A stretch of DNA of 64,000 nt, from contig NZ_JXAL01000006.1 of NCBI RefSeq assembly GCF_000829465.1, forward strand, positions 154,437-218,436, read 5' to 3'. This DNA comes from Cohnella kolymensis (lineage in GTDB: Bacteria > Bacillota > Bacilli > Paenibacillales > Paenibacillaceae). Below, in pieces: positions 36,717 through 48,684 of the stretch. The translations under genes were made by a program, and so were the position numbers. Each line of letters opens with the position of its first letter. The stretch's first letter is position 1. A model generated the notes under the pieces. It was not told the DNA's origin. It made no database searches and saw only the letters and a program-made list of their open reading frames with translations.

Positions 36717-38135
36717 TTGGAACCTCTGTTGAATGTTGTGCGGGAAGCGGGACAGGCGGCTCTCGGTCTGTTCACGCTTCCGTATTTTTATATCGCTGTA
36801 CTGTTTGTCTGGTGGCATGCCCGGCAAGGAACGATCCTTCAGCGTAAGCTGTTTCATGTTAGACTTTACGGCTCTTTGCAATTGGTGCTGACAAGGGTGC
36901 TGGCAGGACTCGCTGTCGGCGCTGTTCTTTCTATTGCGAGCTTGGGTGCCGGCGCTCAATTGACCAACGGCACTTTGCTGTGTGTATGGATCGCGATGGC
37001 TGTATTGGCATTATTCCAGCTGCGATACGTTTGTCTCGCTTACGCTGCAGGGCTCCTCGGTGTGCTTCAAGCGGTTGTGCAGTGGACGGGAGCGGATGGC
37101 GCTCAAGGAGTTCTTGCCGACGCCGTGCGGTTGATCCTAGAAGTACATGTTCCAAGCTTGCTGTTTTTAGCGGGTATTTTACATATTGCCGAGGGGCTGT
37201 TAGTGCGGCTGCAAGGCTCGAAGTTAGCCATCCCGTTGTTCGTTGAGGGTAAAAGAGGCAAACCGGTCGGCGCCTACGCATTAACGGGGATGTGGCCCAT
37301 TCCGCTGCTCTGGCTGATCCCAGCAGGAGCGGAAGGGCTGTCGCTTCCTTGGACACCGCTTTTCGGCATGGCACAGGATACCGCAGGTTGGAGTTTATTG
37401 GCTTTTCCGGTATTAATCGGCTTCAGCGACCGTACGCTCAGCTTCACGCCTGAACAAAAAGCGCGGATGTCCGGGAACTCTCTTATGATCTACGGATTGG
37501 GTATTGCAGCTTTGGCAATGGGGGGAAACTACTTGCCATGGTTAAGCGTGGTGGGGGCTATTGCTGCCTTTGTTCTTCATGAAGGCTTACTGCTGGTCAG
37601 CCGTTCGCGGGAGAGCGGACGGGAGTTTCTTTATGCACAAGACCGTTCAGGGGTGAGAGTTCTCGCAGTTCTTCCCGGTACGCCGGCTGAGGAGATGGAA
37701 TTCCAGTCGGGTGAAATTATTAAAAGAGCTAACGGATCCGCCGTCCGGAATAAAGAGGAGCTGCACGCCGCGCTTCAAAAGCAAGCCGCTTTTTGCAAGC
37801 TGGAGGTCGTTAACAGGGACGGGCAGATTCGGTTCGCGCAAAGAGCGCGTTATGCCGGGGAGCACCATCAGCTGGGACTCATTTTAGCGCCGGATGAACA
37901 GGTGGACTACGTGGTCGGCGCCCGATCCGGTTCCATCTGGAAGATCCTTCGGGAGGCGGGTGCACGGCGTCGAGGAGAAAGGCCCGCAATCACAGCACGC
38001 CGTGAGGCGGAAAGCGCGGCTGCTGAATTGGCAGCAGGATCGGAATCCCCGTCTGAACTGGACCCTTCGGCATTCGAACCTGCGCAAGCTCCGGTTCTTC
38101 CACCTAGAAACGCCGCATCACGCAAGAAATCTTAA
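36717..38135 (+). CDS. minJ: MinJ-like polytopic membrane protein with PDZ domain
   Basis: 472 aa. About eight hydrophobic segments in the first 310 residues, then a PDZ-like domain (RSGVRVLAVLPGTPAEEMEFQSGEIIKRANGSAVRNKEELHAAL) and an Ala/Glu/Pro-rich tail. B. subtilis minJ (yvjD), which links DivIVA to MinD, lies beside ctpB too, so position and topology agree. TTG 36717 follows GGGGAGG; GTG 36699 is an alternative. Sequence identity to MinJ cannot be measured here. Confidence 0.72.
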   Translation: MEPLLNVVREAGQAALGLFTLPYFYIAVLFVWWHARQGTILQRKLFHVRLYGSLQLVLTRVLAGLAVGAVLSIASLGAGAQLTNGTLLCVWIAMAVLALFQLRYVCLAYAAGLLGVLQAVVQWTGADGAQGVLADAVRLILEVHVPSLLFLAGILHIAEGLLVRLQGSKLAIPLFVEGKRGKPVGAYALTGMWPIPLLWLIPAGAEGLSLPWTPLFGMAQDTAGWSLLAFPVLIGFSDRTLSFTPEQKARMSGNSLMIYGLGIAALAMGGNYLPWLSVVGAIAAFVLHEGLLLVSRSRESGREFLYAQDRSGVRVLAVLPGTPAEEMEFQSGEIIKRANGSAVRNKEELHAALQKQAAFCKLEVVNRDGQIRFAQRARYAGEHHQLGLILAPDEQVDYVVGARSGSIWKILREAGARRRGERPAITARREAESAAAELAAGSESPSELDPSAFEPAQAPVLPPRNAASRKKS

Positions 38136-38149
38136 GACGTTCTGATAGC

Positions 38150-38179
38150 AAAAACCCGAGAGCGTGCTCTCGGGTTTTT
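38150..38179. terminator. Bidirectional terminator between convergent genes
   Basis: AAAAACCCGAGAGC and GCTCTCGGGTTTTT form a perfect stem with A and T runs on both sides. Confidence 0.92.
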
Positions 38180-38184
38180 GCATG

Positions 38185-39568
38185 TTAGTTTTTCAATATC
38201 CAATCTGCAATATCGCGTATCACTTGCGGCTCGACATTCCCCGGATGTTTGTATTCCTCTACAGTTCCCTTGCCGTCACCTTCATAGTGCACAAAAGCAT
38301 GATTCAGACCCGGGTACAGCTTGAACGCCGCATTAGAATTTTCCTTCAGCAGGTCTTGCCATAGCGTATAATCCTTGTCTTTAAATACTTGAAAGTCATC
38401 TTCACCCTGCATGATCAATACCGGCTTACGAAGTTTGACCGTCAGGTCCGCCGTACTATGGCTTTCCATATCCTTTAAATAATAGGCAGGAACGCCGAAG
38501 ATTACGGCTGCCATCGCTTCTTCATCGCTCATATTTTTAATGTTCTGCGCTTTGACAAGCTCGGCTGCCAGCCAGGCTTCATTGGTTTTCTTGGTAGGAT
38601 CGTTGTCATCCATCGCCTTGATGAACGCCTCGTTCTGATCGTAGCTTATCTGCCAGAATTCGCGGGCGGTACCTGCCATAATGATCAGGCCTGCGAAGCT
38701 CCCGCCTTCCGCGTCGATTCTCGGGGCAAGCATTCCGCCAAGGCTGTGCCCCACAATAAACACACGAGCAGAATCAATGCGCTTGTCGTTCTTGAGTAGT
38801 TTAGAGGCGGCAATGGCATCCTCCACCGTTTCTTCTTTTACGGTGAACTTGGCGAGCATTTCGGGAGTAAAGCTGCGTCCATGCGCAAAAGTTCTTTTGT
38901 CGTAACGAAGAACCGCTACTCCTGCTGCGCAAGCCCCCAGCGATATCGCGGAAAGGCTTGTAAGCGCCGACCGCCTCGTTACGGTCGCTTGGACCGGAAC
39001 CATGAACGAGAACTACAGCAGGAAGGCTGCCGGTCGCATTCTTAGGCATCGTCAATGTCCCTTTCAACAGGAAAGGCGTACCTTCGTTTAACACAATGTC
39101 TTCCTCCACCAAGCTGTCCGGGAGAACTGCGCCGTCGCTTTTCGTCACGCTGATCACGGCTTCATTGCGATCTGCATGGAAGGCTGCCTCCAGGCGGAGA
39201 ACCTCTTTCAAAAAGGAGAGCGGCACGTATACGCGGTTCTGTCTCGAAATAGCCGGCGTGCCGAACGGGACAACCGCGGTACCGTTTATCGTTGCTTGAT
39301 CGCCGCCGATTTTAAACGCGAAATCCACGGACGGGACACTCAGATGGACCTCTTTGGCTGCTTGATCGAACGTTATTTTCATCTTCAAAGCCTCTGCAAT
39401 CGGACGAACCGGAACCATCATGTCGCTTTGGCTTTTGTACGGCTGGGCGTCCGGGAACACAATCGCTTTATTCTCGAACAAAACCTTAATGCCGTCGGCT
39501 GAAGCCATAACAGGAAAAGATGTAAGGAAAAACATGATTGCCGCTGCTGATGCCAGTAATTTTCTCAT
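38185..39568 (-). CDS. Secreted alpha/beta hydrolase with copper-amine-oxidase-N-like domain (frameshifted)
   Basis: About 460 aa when one extra base is removed from the run at 38934-38938. Signal peptide (MRKLLASAAAIMFFLTSFPVMASADG), then a copper amine oxidase N-like domain (about 27-125; MMVPVRPIAEALKMKITFDQAAKEVHL and YVPLSFLKEVL), typically a wall-binding domain in Paenibacillaceae. Then an alpha/beta hydrolase: VVLVHGSGPSDRN, nucleophile elbow VGHSLGG, aspartate in MQGEDDFQV, histidine in GLNHAFVHYEG. Probably an esterase or peptidase at the cell surface. ATG 39568 has GGAGG upstream. Confidence 0.8.
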
Positions 39569-39603
39569 TTCATAAAACCTCCGAAAAGTGATTGGGCAGG
39601 CGT

Positions 39604-40285
39604 TTAAGCTTTTTTCTTGCGTGAATGTAAAACATACGAATAAACAGTCGGGATGAGGCTGCTGCATAGTACACAGATCAACAATACAACGGTAATCCAT
39701 GCGGCGGGCACGAACCAAGCGCTTGCAAACATGATCAATCCGGCGAGGAACCACAGTCTTGCACTCAACCGATGAGTTAACCGCCAGTTATTCTCATCCG
39801 TCAGCGCCCAAGGAGTTCTGACACCGATGAAAAAGTTGCTGCGCAGCTGGCCCATCCGATTGCCGATCACCAGCCAGAGTATGCCCATGGCGCCTACAAC
39901 CAGGTTCATCATCGGCAGCTCGTAACCGAGATTCGTCAGTATGACGACCAGCAATACGCCGTGCAGGAACAGGCTGATCGCCCATCGCATGATGTAAAAG
40001 TAGTCCTCGAATCGTGTGTAGTTGTCGCGGCGCGGGTCTACATAGCGCATAACCGAAAGAATGGTTGGCATTGCGACCCCTAATCCTATGTACATCAGCC
40101 AGAATCCCCATTTCGGCATCGTGCCGTCCTGCTCGCCTTTGAGATTGTAATGGGAACCCATGACATCCGGAAGCCGCTCATTAAACGATAGAAACAAGAT
40201 TAAAAAAAATAACTGCGTTCGTACCAAGTAAAATCCAATCTTTGGCGGACCAAGCTAATTCGTTGCTCTTATTTTCTTTCGTCAT
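39604..40285 (-). CDS. SdpI family membrane protein (frameshifted)
   Basis: About 226 aa when one base is removed from the homopolymer at 40202-40209. The N-terminus MTKENKSNELAWSAKDW and first membrane segment are in a different frame from the rest. Then the DUF1648-like LPDVMGSHYNLKGEQDGTMPKWGFW and SdpI domain RSNFFIGVRTPWALTDENNWRLTHR follow, with about five to six membrane segments. ATG 40285 follows GGAGATGG and overlaps the regulator gene by 17 bases. SdpI gives immunity to the SdpC toxin in B. subtilis; no toxin gene is here. Confidence 0.82.
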
Positions 40286-40556
40286 CGTGTCCATCTCCTT
40301 TTGTTCCGATCATACCGAGGAACCAGCCCATCGCTTCCTGCATGACGCTAAGATTCAGCGAGTAGAGGATGTTCTGTCCTTGCCTTTCGTCTTGTACCAG
40401 TTGTGCTTGCTTCAAGATATTCAAATGATGTGAGATGCTGGGTTTGGAAATGTTGAACTGATCCGCGATTTCTCCGGCAGTAAGGTCACGCTCTTTAAGA
40501 AGCTGGAGAATTTTGCGCCTGGTGGGGTCCGAGAGTGCCTTGAACGCGTCATTCAT
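40269..40556 (-). CDS. ArsR-family repressor (SdpR-like)
   Basis: 95 aa winged-helix repressor: MNDAFKALSDPTRRKILQLLKERDLTAGEIADQFNISKPSISHHLNILKQAQLV. It lacks metal-binding cysteines, as in SdpR, which is controlled by membrane capture by SdpI rather than by metal. ATG 40556 follows AAAGGAGGAG. Overlaps the SdpI-like gene downstream; likely autoregulated through the palindrome at 40602. Confidence 0.88.
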   Translation of the reverse strand: MNDAFKALSDPTRRKILQLLKERDLTAGEIADQFNISKPSISHHLNILKQAQLVQDERQGQNILYSLNLSVMQEAMGWFLGMIGTKGDGHDDERK

Positions 40557-40601
40557 GGATGGAGCTCCTCCTTTCATGGTCGGGTCCTTGTTTTTCGATA
40601 T

Positions 40602-40617
40602 TTAGATAATCATCTAA
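40602..40617. promoter_or_regulatory. Operator palindrome upstream of the ArsR/SdpI pair
   Basis: TTAGATAATCATCTAA, arms TTAGAT/ATCTAA, in an A/T-rich promoter region about 45 bases before the repressor start: the usual form of an ArsR-family operator. Confidence 0.65.
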
Positions 40618-40701
40618 TTAGACAATAAGCTAAATATTAAAGTGTGTCAATACCTTCCATTTCATTTTTTAGCAGGCCGCTTTTATGACAATCCACTCCT
40701 T

Positions 40702-40748
40702 TTGACGTGACTTTACGAAAACGATATAATTAATGGGAACACACATTC
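40702..40748 (+). promoter_or_regulatory. uvrB promoter with LexA-box-like site
   Basis: TTGACG (40702-40707), 17 bp, TATAAT (40725-40730). Just downstream GAACACACATTC (40737-40748) differs by one base from the LexA core GAAC-N4-GTTC, so SOS control is likely. Confidence 0.65.
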
Positions 40749-40837
40749 TGCTAAAAATGCACATTTGAATATAGATCGGCAGTTATAGGCGAACTCTCAC
40801 AGGGCTTAACATAATGAATAGAAAGGGGGAATCGGTC

Positions 40838-42818
40838 TTGGAAAAAGCTTTTAAGCTGGTGTCTGAATATGATCCGCAAGGCGATCAGCCGTTCGCCATC
40901 GGGCAGCTGGAGCAAGGCATTACTTCGGGGAAACGGCATCAGACGCTCCTTGGTGCGACAGGAACGGGTAAAACGTTCACGATCGCACAGACGATCGCGA
41001 AGGTGAATAAACCTACGCTTGTCATTGCCCATAACAAGACGCTTGCCGCGCAGCTTTACAGTGAGTTCAAGGAATTTTTCCCGGAAAATGCGGTCGAGTA
41101 TTTCGTAAGCTATTACGATTACTATCAGCCTGAAGCTATATCCCTTCTAGCGATACGTACATCGAGAAAGATTCAAGCATCAACGACGAGATCGACAAGC
41201 TGCGCCACTCCGCAACCTCTGCGTTATTCGAGCGCCGGGATGTAATCATTGTTGCCAGCGTATCGTGTATCTACGGTCTCGGTTCTCCGGAAGAATACCG
41301 GGATTTGCGGCTGAGCCTTCGTGTCGGCATGGAAAAGCCGCGTAATGCGATTCTTCACAAGCTGGTAGACATCCAGTATCAGCGCAACGACATCAACTTC
41401 ACGCGCGGTACTTTCCGCGTACGGGGCGATGTGATTGAGATCTTCCCGGTATCACGCGGCGATCAAGCCGTTCGGGTAGAATTATTCGGCGACGAAATTG
41501 AGCGGATTACGGAGATTGACGTGCTGACCGGTGAAATTATCGGCGAACGCGAGCATATTTCGATCTTTCCGGCATCTCACTTCGTTACGGCAGAAGAGAA
41601 GATGAAGCTGGCACTGGTCAATATTGAACGTGAGCTCGAAGAAAGATTGGCAGAGCTGCGCGAGGCAGGAAAGCTGCTGGAAGCGCAGCGGCTGGAGCAA
41701 CGGACGCGCTACGACTTGGAAATGATGGCGGAAATGGGATTCTGCTCCGGTATCGAGAACTATTCCGGGCCGCTGACCTTCCGGGAACGGGGTGCGACTC
41801 CGTATACCCTGATGGATTTTTTCCCGGACGACTACATGGTCGTAATCGATGAATCTCACGTAACGCTTCCGCAGGTTCGTGCGATGTACAACGGAGACCA
41901 AGCGCGGAAAACTGTGCTGGTTGACCATGCTTCCGCCTGCCTTCGGCTAAGGACAACCGTCCTCTGAAATTCGAGGAATTCGAGCAGAAAGCCAAGCAAT
42001 TGATTTATGTATCAGCAACGCCAGGTCCTTACGAGATAGAGAACAGCCCTGAGATGGTGCAGCAGATTATCCGGCCGACAGGCCTGGTCGATCCAATCAT
42101 TGAAGTACGCCCGACAAAAGGGCAAATCGATGACTTGCTCGGTGAAATACGGGCGCGCATTGCCAAAGATGAGCGTGTACTGGTCACTACATTGACGAAG
42201 AAAATGTCGGAAGACCTGACTGATTATATGAAAGAAGTCGGCATCAAAGTCAGGTACCTTCACTCCGATATCAAGACGTTGGAACGAATGGCCATTCTGC
42301 GGGACCTGCGGCTTGGCGTGTTTGATGTACTCGTCGGAATCAACCTGTTAAGAGAGGGACTTGATCTTCCGGAAGTCACTCTGGTTGCGATTCTGGATGC
42401 CGACAAGGAAGGTTTCCTTCGCTCGGAACGCTCTCTCATCCAGACGATCGGCCGGGCGGCACGAAACTCTGAGGGGCGGGTCATCATGTATGGCGACAAA
42501 ATCACGGACTCGATGGAGAAAGCAATGAGCGAGACCGAACGCCGCCGTGTCATCCAACTGGAATACAACGAGAAACACGGGATCACACCGCAAACGATTC
42601 ACAAGAAAGTGCGCGATGTGATTGAAGCGACGAAGGTTGCGGAATCCAAGAGCACTTACCTGGCCGGCGCAGACAACTTGGGCAAGATGTCGAAGAAAGA
42701 TCGCCTGCTCATGGTCGAGCGTCTGGAGGCCGAAATGAAAGAAGCGGCGAAAAGCTTGCAATTCGAGCGCGCTGCGGAGCTTCGCGATGCTTTGCTTGAG
42801 ATCAAAGCTGCAATGTAA
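40838..42818 (+). CDS. uvrB: UvrB, excision nuclease subunit B (two frameshifts)
   Basis: About 660 aa when two lost bases are restored: one T near 41137 (EAYIPSS expected) and one G near 41929 (DHGFRLPSA expected). UvrB is the helicase-like damage verifier of nucleotide excision repair. [10 protein letters not shown] is Walker [10 protein letters not shown] starts the beta-hairpin region, DESHVTLPQ is the Walker B region and the C-terminal UVR motif ([23 protein letters not shown]) is present. TTG 40838 follows AAGGGGG. Each piece continues the family alignment exactly. Confidence 0.92.
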
Positions 42819-42831
42819 ACGGAACAACGGA

Positions 42832-42864
42832 GAGCATGCGCACCGTGCGTATGCTCTTTTTTTT
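42832..42864 (+). terminator. uvrB terminator
   Basis: GAGCATGCGCA pairs with TGCGTATGCTC, followed by eight Ts. Confidence 0.92.
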
Positions 42865-42926
42865 ATACCATTAATGAGCTAAGATATTATGGGCGTTTAT
42901 ACATATCAAATAGGGGGCAGATGATG

Positions 42927-43905
42927 ATGAGCAAAAAAAATTACAGTCGGTATCGTAGGTTACGGAAATCTGGGACGAGGTGTAGAGTCCGCCATTCGCC
43001 AAAACCCGGATATTCAGCTTGAAGCTATTTTTACTCGCCGCAATCCTGAATCCGTTACAGCCGGTACACGCATGGTGTCCATTTCTGATATAGAGGAGTA
43101 CAAAGGTAAAATCGATGTCATGATTTTATGCGGAGGATCCGCAACGGACCTTCCGGAACAAGGACCTGAATTATCTAAAATGTTTAATACCGTCGACAGC
43201 TTTGATACGCACGCCCGTATTCCCGAGTATTTCGATAAAGTCGATTCTTCCGCTCGCAGCGGCGGCAATGTTTCTGTTATTTCCACCGGCTGGGATCCGG
43301 GCTTGTTTTCTTTGAACCGCCTGTTGGCAGAAGCTGTGCTTCCTGAGGGCAACGAATACACGTTCTGGGGCAAAGGAGTCAGCCAAGGACACTCGGATGC
43401 GATCCGTCGCGTAAAAGGCGTCAAGAACGGTGTTCAATATACGATACCTCGCGAGGAAGCGGTAGAGAAAGTGCGCAGCGGAAGCAATCCTGAGCTGTCC
43501 ACCCGTGAAAAACATTTGCGTGAGTGTTTCGTGGTTGCCGAAGAGGGTGCCGACAAGGATGCGATTACGAACGAAATCAAAACTATGCCGAACTACTTTG
43601 CTGATTACAATACGGTTGTACATTTTATAAGCGAAGATGAGCTTCGCGCCGAACATTCCCGCATTCCGCACGGCGGGAATGTGCTGCGCAGCGGCAAGAC
43701 CGGAGAGAACAGCACGCAAATCGTAGAGTTCAGCCTTAAGCTGGACAGCAACCCGGAGTTTACCGCGAGCGTTCTCGTGGCCTATGCCCGTGCCGTCTAT
43801 CGCATGGCGCAAGCAGGAGACAAAGGCGCGAAAACCGTGTTCGACGTACCTTACGGCCTGTTGTCGCCGAAATCCGCTGAAGAGCTTCGCAAACAACTTT
43901 TGTAA
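42927..43905 (+). CDS. ddh: meso-Diaminopimelate D-dehydrogenase (frameshifted at start)
   Basis: About 326 aa if one A is removed from the A8 run 42933-42940, giving [23 protein letters not shown] with the Rossmann GYGNLG loop. NADP-dependent one-step route from tetrahydrodipicolinate to meso-DAP for lysine and peptidoglycan. Substrate-site motifs [26 protein letters not shown] and [11 protein letters not shown] are intact. ATG 42927 follows TAGGGGG. Its place between uvrB and uvrA is unusual; both neighbours are separated from it by terminators. Confidence 0.92.
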
Positions 43906-43913
43906 TATCTCAT

Positions 43914-43942
43914 TTGCATGACCGGCTTCAGTTCGTTATAAT
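43914..43942 (+). promoter_or_regulatory. uvrA promoter
   Basis: TTGCAT (43914-43919), 17 bp, TATAAT (43937-43942). The start point near 43949 places the hairpin at 44001-44030 inside the uvrA leader. Confidence 0.6.
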
Positions 43943-44000
43943 TGGATGGGAACACGAACACCCATTCCTATTGGTGGACGACTGCGGCCGGCATTATGAG

Positions 44001-44030
44001 AGCCCCGCGCTGTCGCGAAAGGGGCTTTTT
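44001..44030 (+). promoter_or_regulatory. Terminator-like hairpin containing the uvrA SD
   Basis: AGCCCC/GGGGCT with inner GCG/CGC, followed by TTTTT. The likely SD of uvrA (AAAGGGG) is the 3' arm, three to ten bases before the TTG start at 44034. It may end ddh transcripts and also hold back uvrA translation or transcription. Confidence 0.6.
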
Positions 44031-44033
44031 CTT

Positions 44034-46892
<2,859 letters not shown>

Positions 46893-46913
46893 TTTGATAG
46901 TTGCACAGAGCAG

Positions 46914-46980
46914 AGCGCCCGCGAGTGGATGAGCGAAACAACTCAACGACCCGCGGGCGCTTTGTGTTTTCAAACCACGT
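46914..46980 (+). terminator. uvrA terminator
   Basis: AGCGCCCGCG pairs with CGCGGGCGCT, followed by TTTGTGTTTT. Confidence 0.8.
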
Positions 46981-47002
46981 GACACCAAGCGGACCCAAAC
47001 CA

Positions 47003-47187
47003 AATAAGTGCATAAATACACCTATTCTGACCGTTCTATCGCCATCGTGATGAATAAGTGCAGAAGTACACCTAATGATCTCAAACCCAGGCGGAATCGC
47101 GATATTCTTAGGAAATAGGTGCATATAGTTCTTATTTTTATCGGCCGAGCTTTTAACACCGGAAATAACTGTAATTTCGCCGTTATT
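47003..47187. repeat. Orphan array of four palindromes (related to family 2)
   Basis: Copies at 47003-47026, 47053-47076, 47114-47136 and 47164-47187, for example AATAAGTGCA-TAAA-TACACCTATT. Centres are 50, 60.5 and 50.5 bp apart, nearly the same 5-6-5-turn pattern as the array at 19-205. The 460-bp gap 46893-47354 has no credible gene; besides the uvrA terminator these palindromes are all I see in it. No nuclease gene is adjacent. Confidence 0.85.
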
Positions 47188-47354
47188 TCTCGCACAAAGC
47201 GGGTTCGCAGGCTCGCAGTCACATATAGAGGCACTATATATAAAAGACTAACCCCATTAATCATTTATATCCTAATTTCTCCTAAAGTGAGTCCGGTGCC
47301 CTCCCGGCTGTGATACAATATCCAGAAAAAGGGATGTAAGAGGAGGATGTGCGG

Positions 47355-47874
47355 TTGCCGGGTTTTCGTGAGTTGTTTTGGGGTTTTCTTTTCCTGTTTG
47401 ACTTTCGACTTAATGGGATTGATATATTGCCGGATGTCATAGGCTACTTTGTCTTATACAGCGGACTTGTTAAATTGGAGGTATACAGCAGCCACTTCAC
47501 AAGCTCCTCCAGGCTCATGATCCTGTTGGCGTTTTTAGCTCTGCCGGACATCTATTCAGGTTGGTGGTACCCGGGCTCGACATTTAATTTCGTATACCAT
47601 TTGGCCATGCTCTTTCTGGATTTGATGGCAGTCTATCATCTCTGCTGCGGAGTGAAAGAGCTTGCCGTATCCCGACCAAAACATCGACCTGGTTGAGAAA
47701 ACAAACAATCGTTGGCTGCTTTATATGATCGTAAGCCTAATTTCAGCCGTCTCTCTGCTCGGATTCCCGTTACTGATGCTCCCTTTGCTGATTACCGTGT
47801 TATTCATTTTTGCAATCGTAGTCCTTGTGTTAATGATGGATTTGATGAAAAAGTGCGAAGCGCAGCTGTCATAA
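47355..47874 (+). CDS. Hypothetical multi-pass membrane protein (frameshifted)
   Basis: About 172 aa if one C is removed from 47671-47673, joining CGVKELAVS to DQNIDLVEKTNNRWLLYMIV. Five or so hydrophobic segments, starting FRELFWGFLFLFDFRLNGIDILPDVIGYFVLY. I recognise it only as a type of small membrane protein seen in Paenibacillaceae; no function is known to me. TTG 47355 lies 8 bases after AGGAGG. Heads a run of small membrane proteins. Confidence 0.65.
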
Positions 47875-47890
47875 ATGGGAGGCGTTTAAG

Positions 47891-48460
47891 TTGCGCACGA
47901 AATTATTCATTTCAATCGTAATGGCAGGCATATTGGCTGTCGGTTTATTTCGCATTTACGATCATAAATATAGTAACGAAGCCATACTGGACAACGTGGT
48001 TCATCAGCGAGGTTACAGTCTCGTGCCGATCGAGAAGCCGTTTAAGTTTGCGGTAAGTTTGGGCTTGGCCTGGCTATTGGATGAGGGAATGGGTGAGCGG
48101 CGGCCCTATAATTCCGAATTTATGAACATTCATAACACGTCCATCACATTAGATGACATTTACGATAGAGGTAACGATCTATATTTTAACTTTACCGCTA
48201 AGCCGGATATGAGCTACTCTAAGGGAACATTCCTGTATCCTTACCAGATCAATGAGGACGGCAGCGTCTCAGAGTACAACTTCGATGGTATCAAAGTTTA
48301 TGACCGGAATAAGCAACCGATCGAGCTCGGGCAGAGGGGTAGTGGCCCAGGTAGCTCATTCTCGTTCGGAATCGATGTCAGCGAGAGGCAGCGTTTGAAG
48401 GATGGTTTCACTATCGAGTTCTCTAACTTGATTCTATACGAATACTCCCGTACCCAATAA
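47891..48460 (+). CDS. Hypothetical exported or membrane-anchored protein
   Basis: 189 aa. N-terminal hydrophobic segment (LFISIVMAGILAVGLFRIY) and an outside domain rich in Asp, Tyr and Gly, without cysteines that would make a lipoprotein. No motif recognised. TTG start with GGGAGGC ahead, directly after the previous membrane protein, so probably in one operon. Confidence 0.65.
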   Translation: MRTKLFISIVMAGILAVGLFRIYDHKYSNEAILDNVVHQRGYSLVPIEKPFKFAVSLGLAWLLDEGMGERRPYNSEFMNIHNTSITLDDIYDRGNDLYFNFTAKPDMSYSKGTFLYPYQINEDGSVSEYNFDGIKVYDRNKQPIELGQRGSGPGSSFSFGIDVSERQRLKDGFTIEFSNLILYEYSRTQ

Positions 48461-48472
48461 AGGAGACCGCAG

Positions 48473-48663
48473 ATGAGCAACGAGTTTCTAGCTGTGTTGA
48501 TGCTGTTGTGGACGGTAATTATCGTACTTATTCTCGTAGCGATTATGCGATATGCAGTCGATCTTCGAGAACTTCCAGGAAAATAGATCAGTTGATTGAT
48601 GAGGTCCGCACGCTGCGGCGTGAGATGAAGCAACAAAGTCACGTCATAGATAAAAAAGTGTAG
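48473..48663 (+). CDS. Small single-span membrane protein (probable frameshift)
   Basis: ATG 48473 after AGGAGACC opens a 37-codon frame, MSNEFLAVLMLLWTVIIVLILVAIMRYAVD, ending at 48586. Another frame continues with RTSRKIDQLIDEVRTLRREMKQQSHVIDKKV to the stop at 48663. One lost base near 48560 would join them into about 63 aa: a membrane helix followed by a charged coiled-coil tail. This total is more natural than the short form. Confidence 0.5.
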
Positions 48664-48684
48664 ACCCGAAGATTGGAGAACCCG

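Noticed and set aside
47022..47264. 80-codon minus-strand frame over the orphan array
   Set aside because: No SD, composition follows the palindromes, no similarity to any family known to me.
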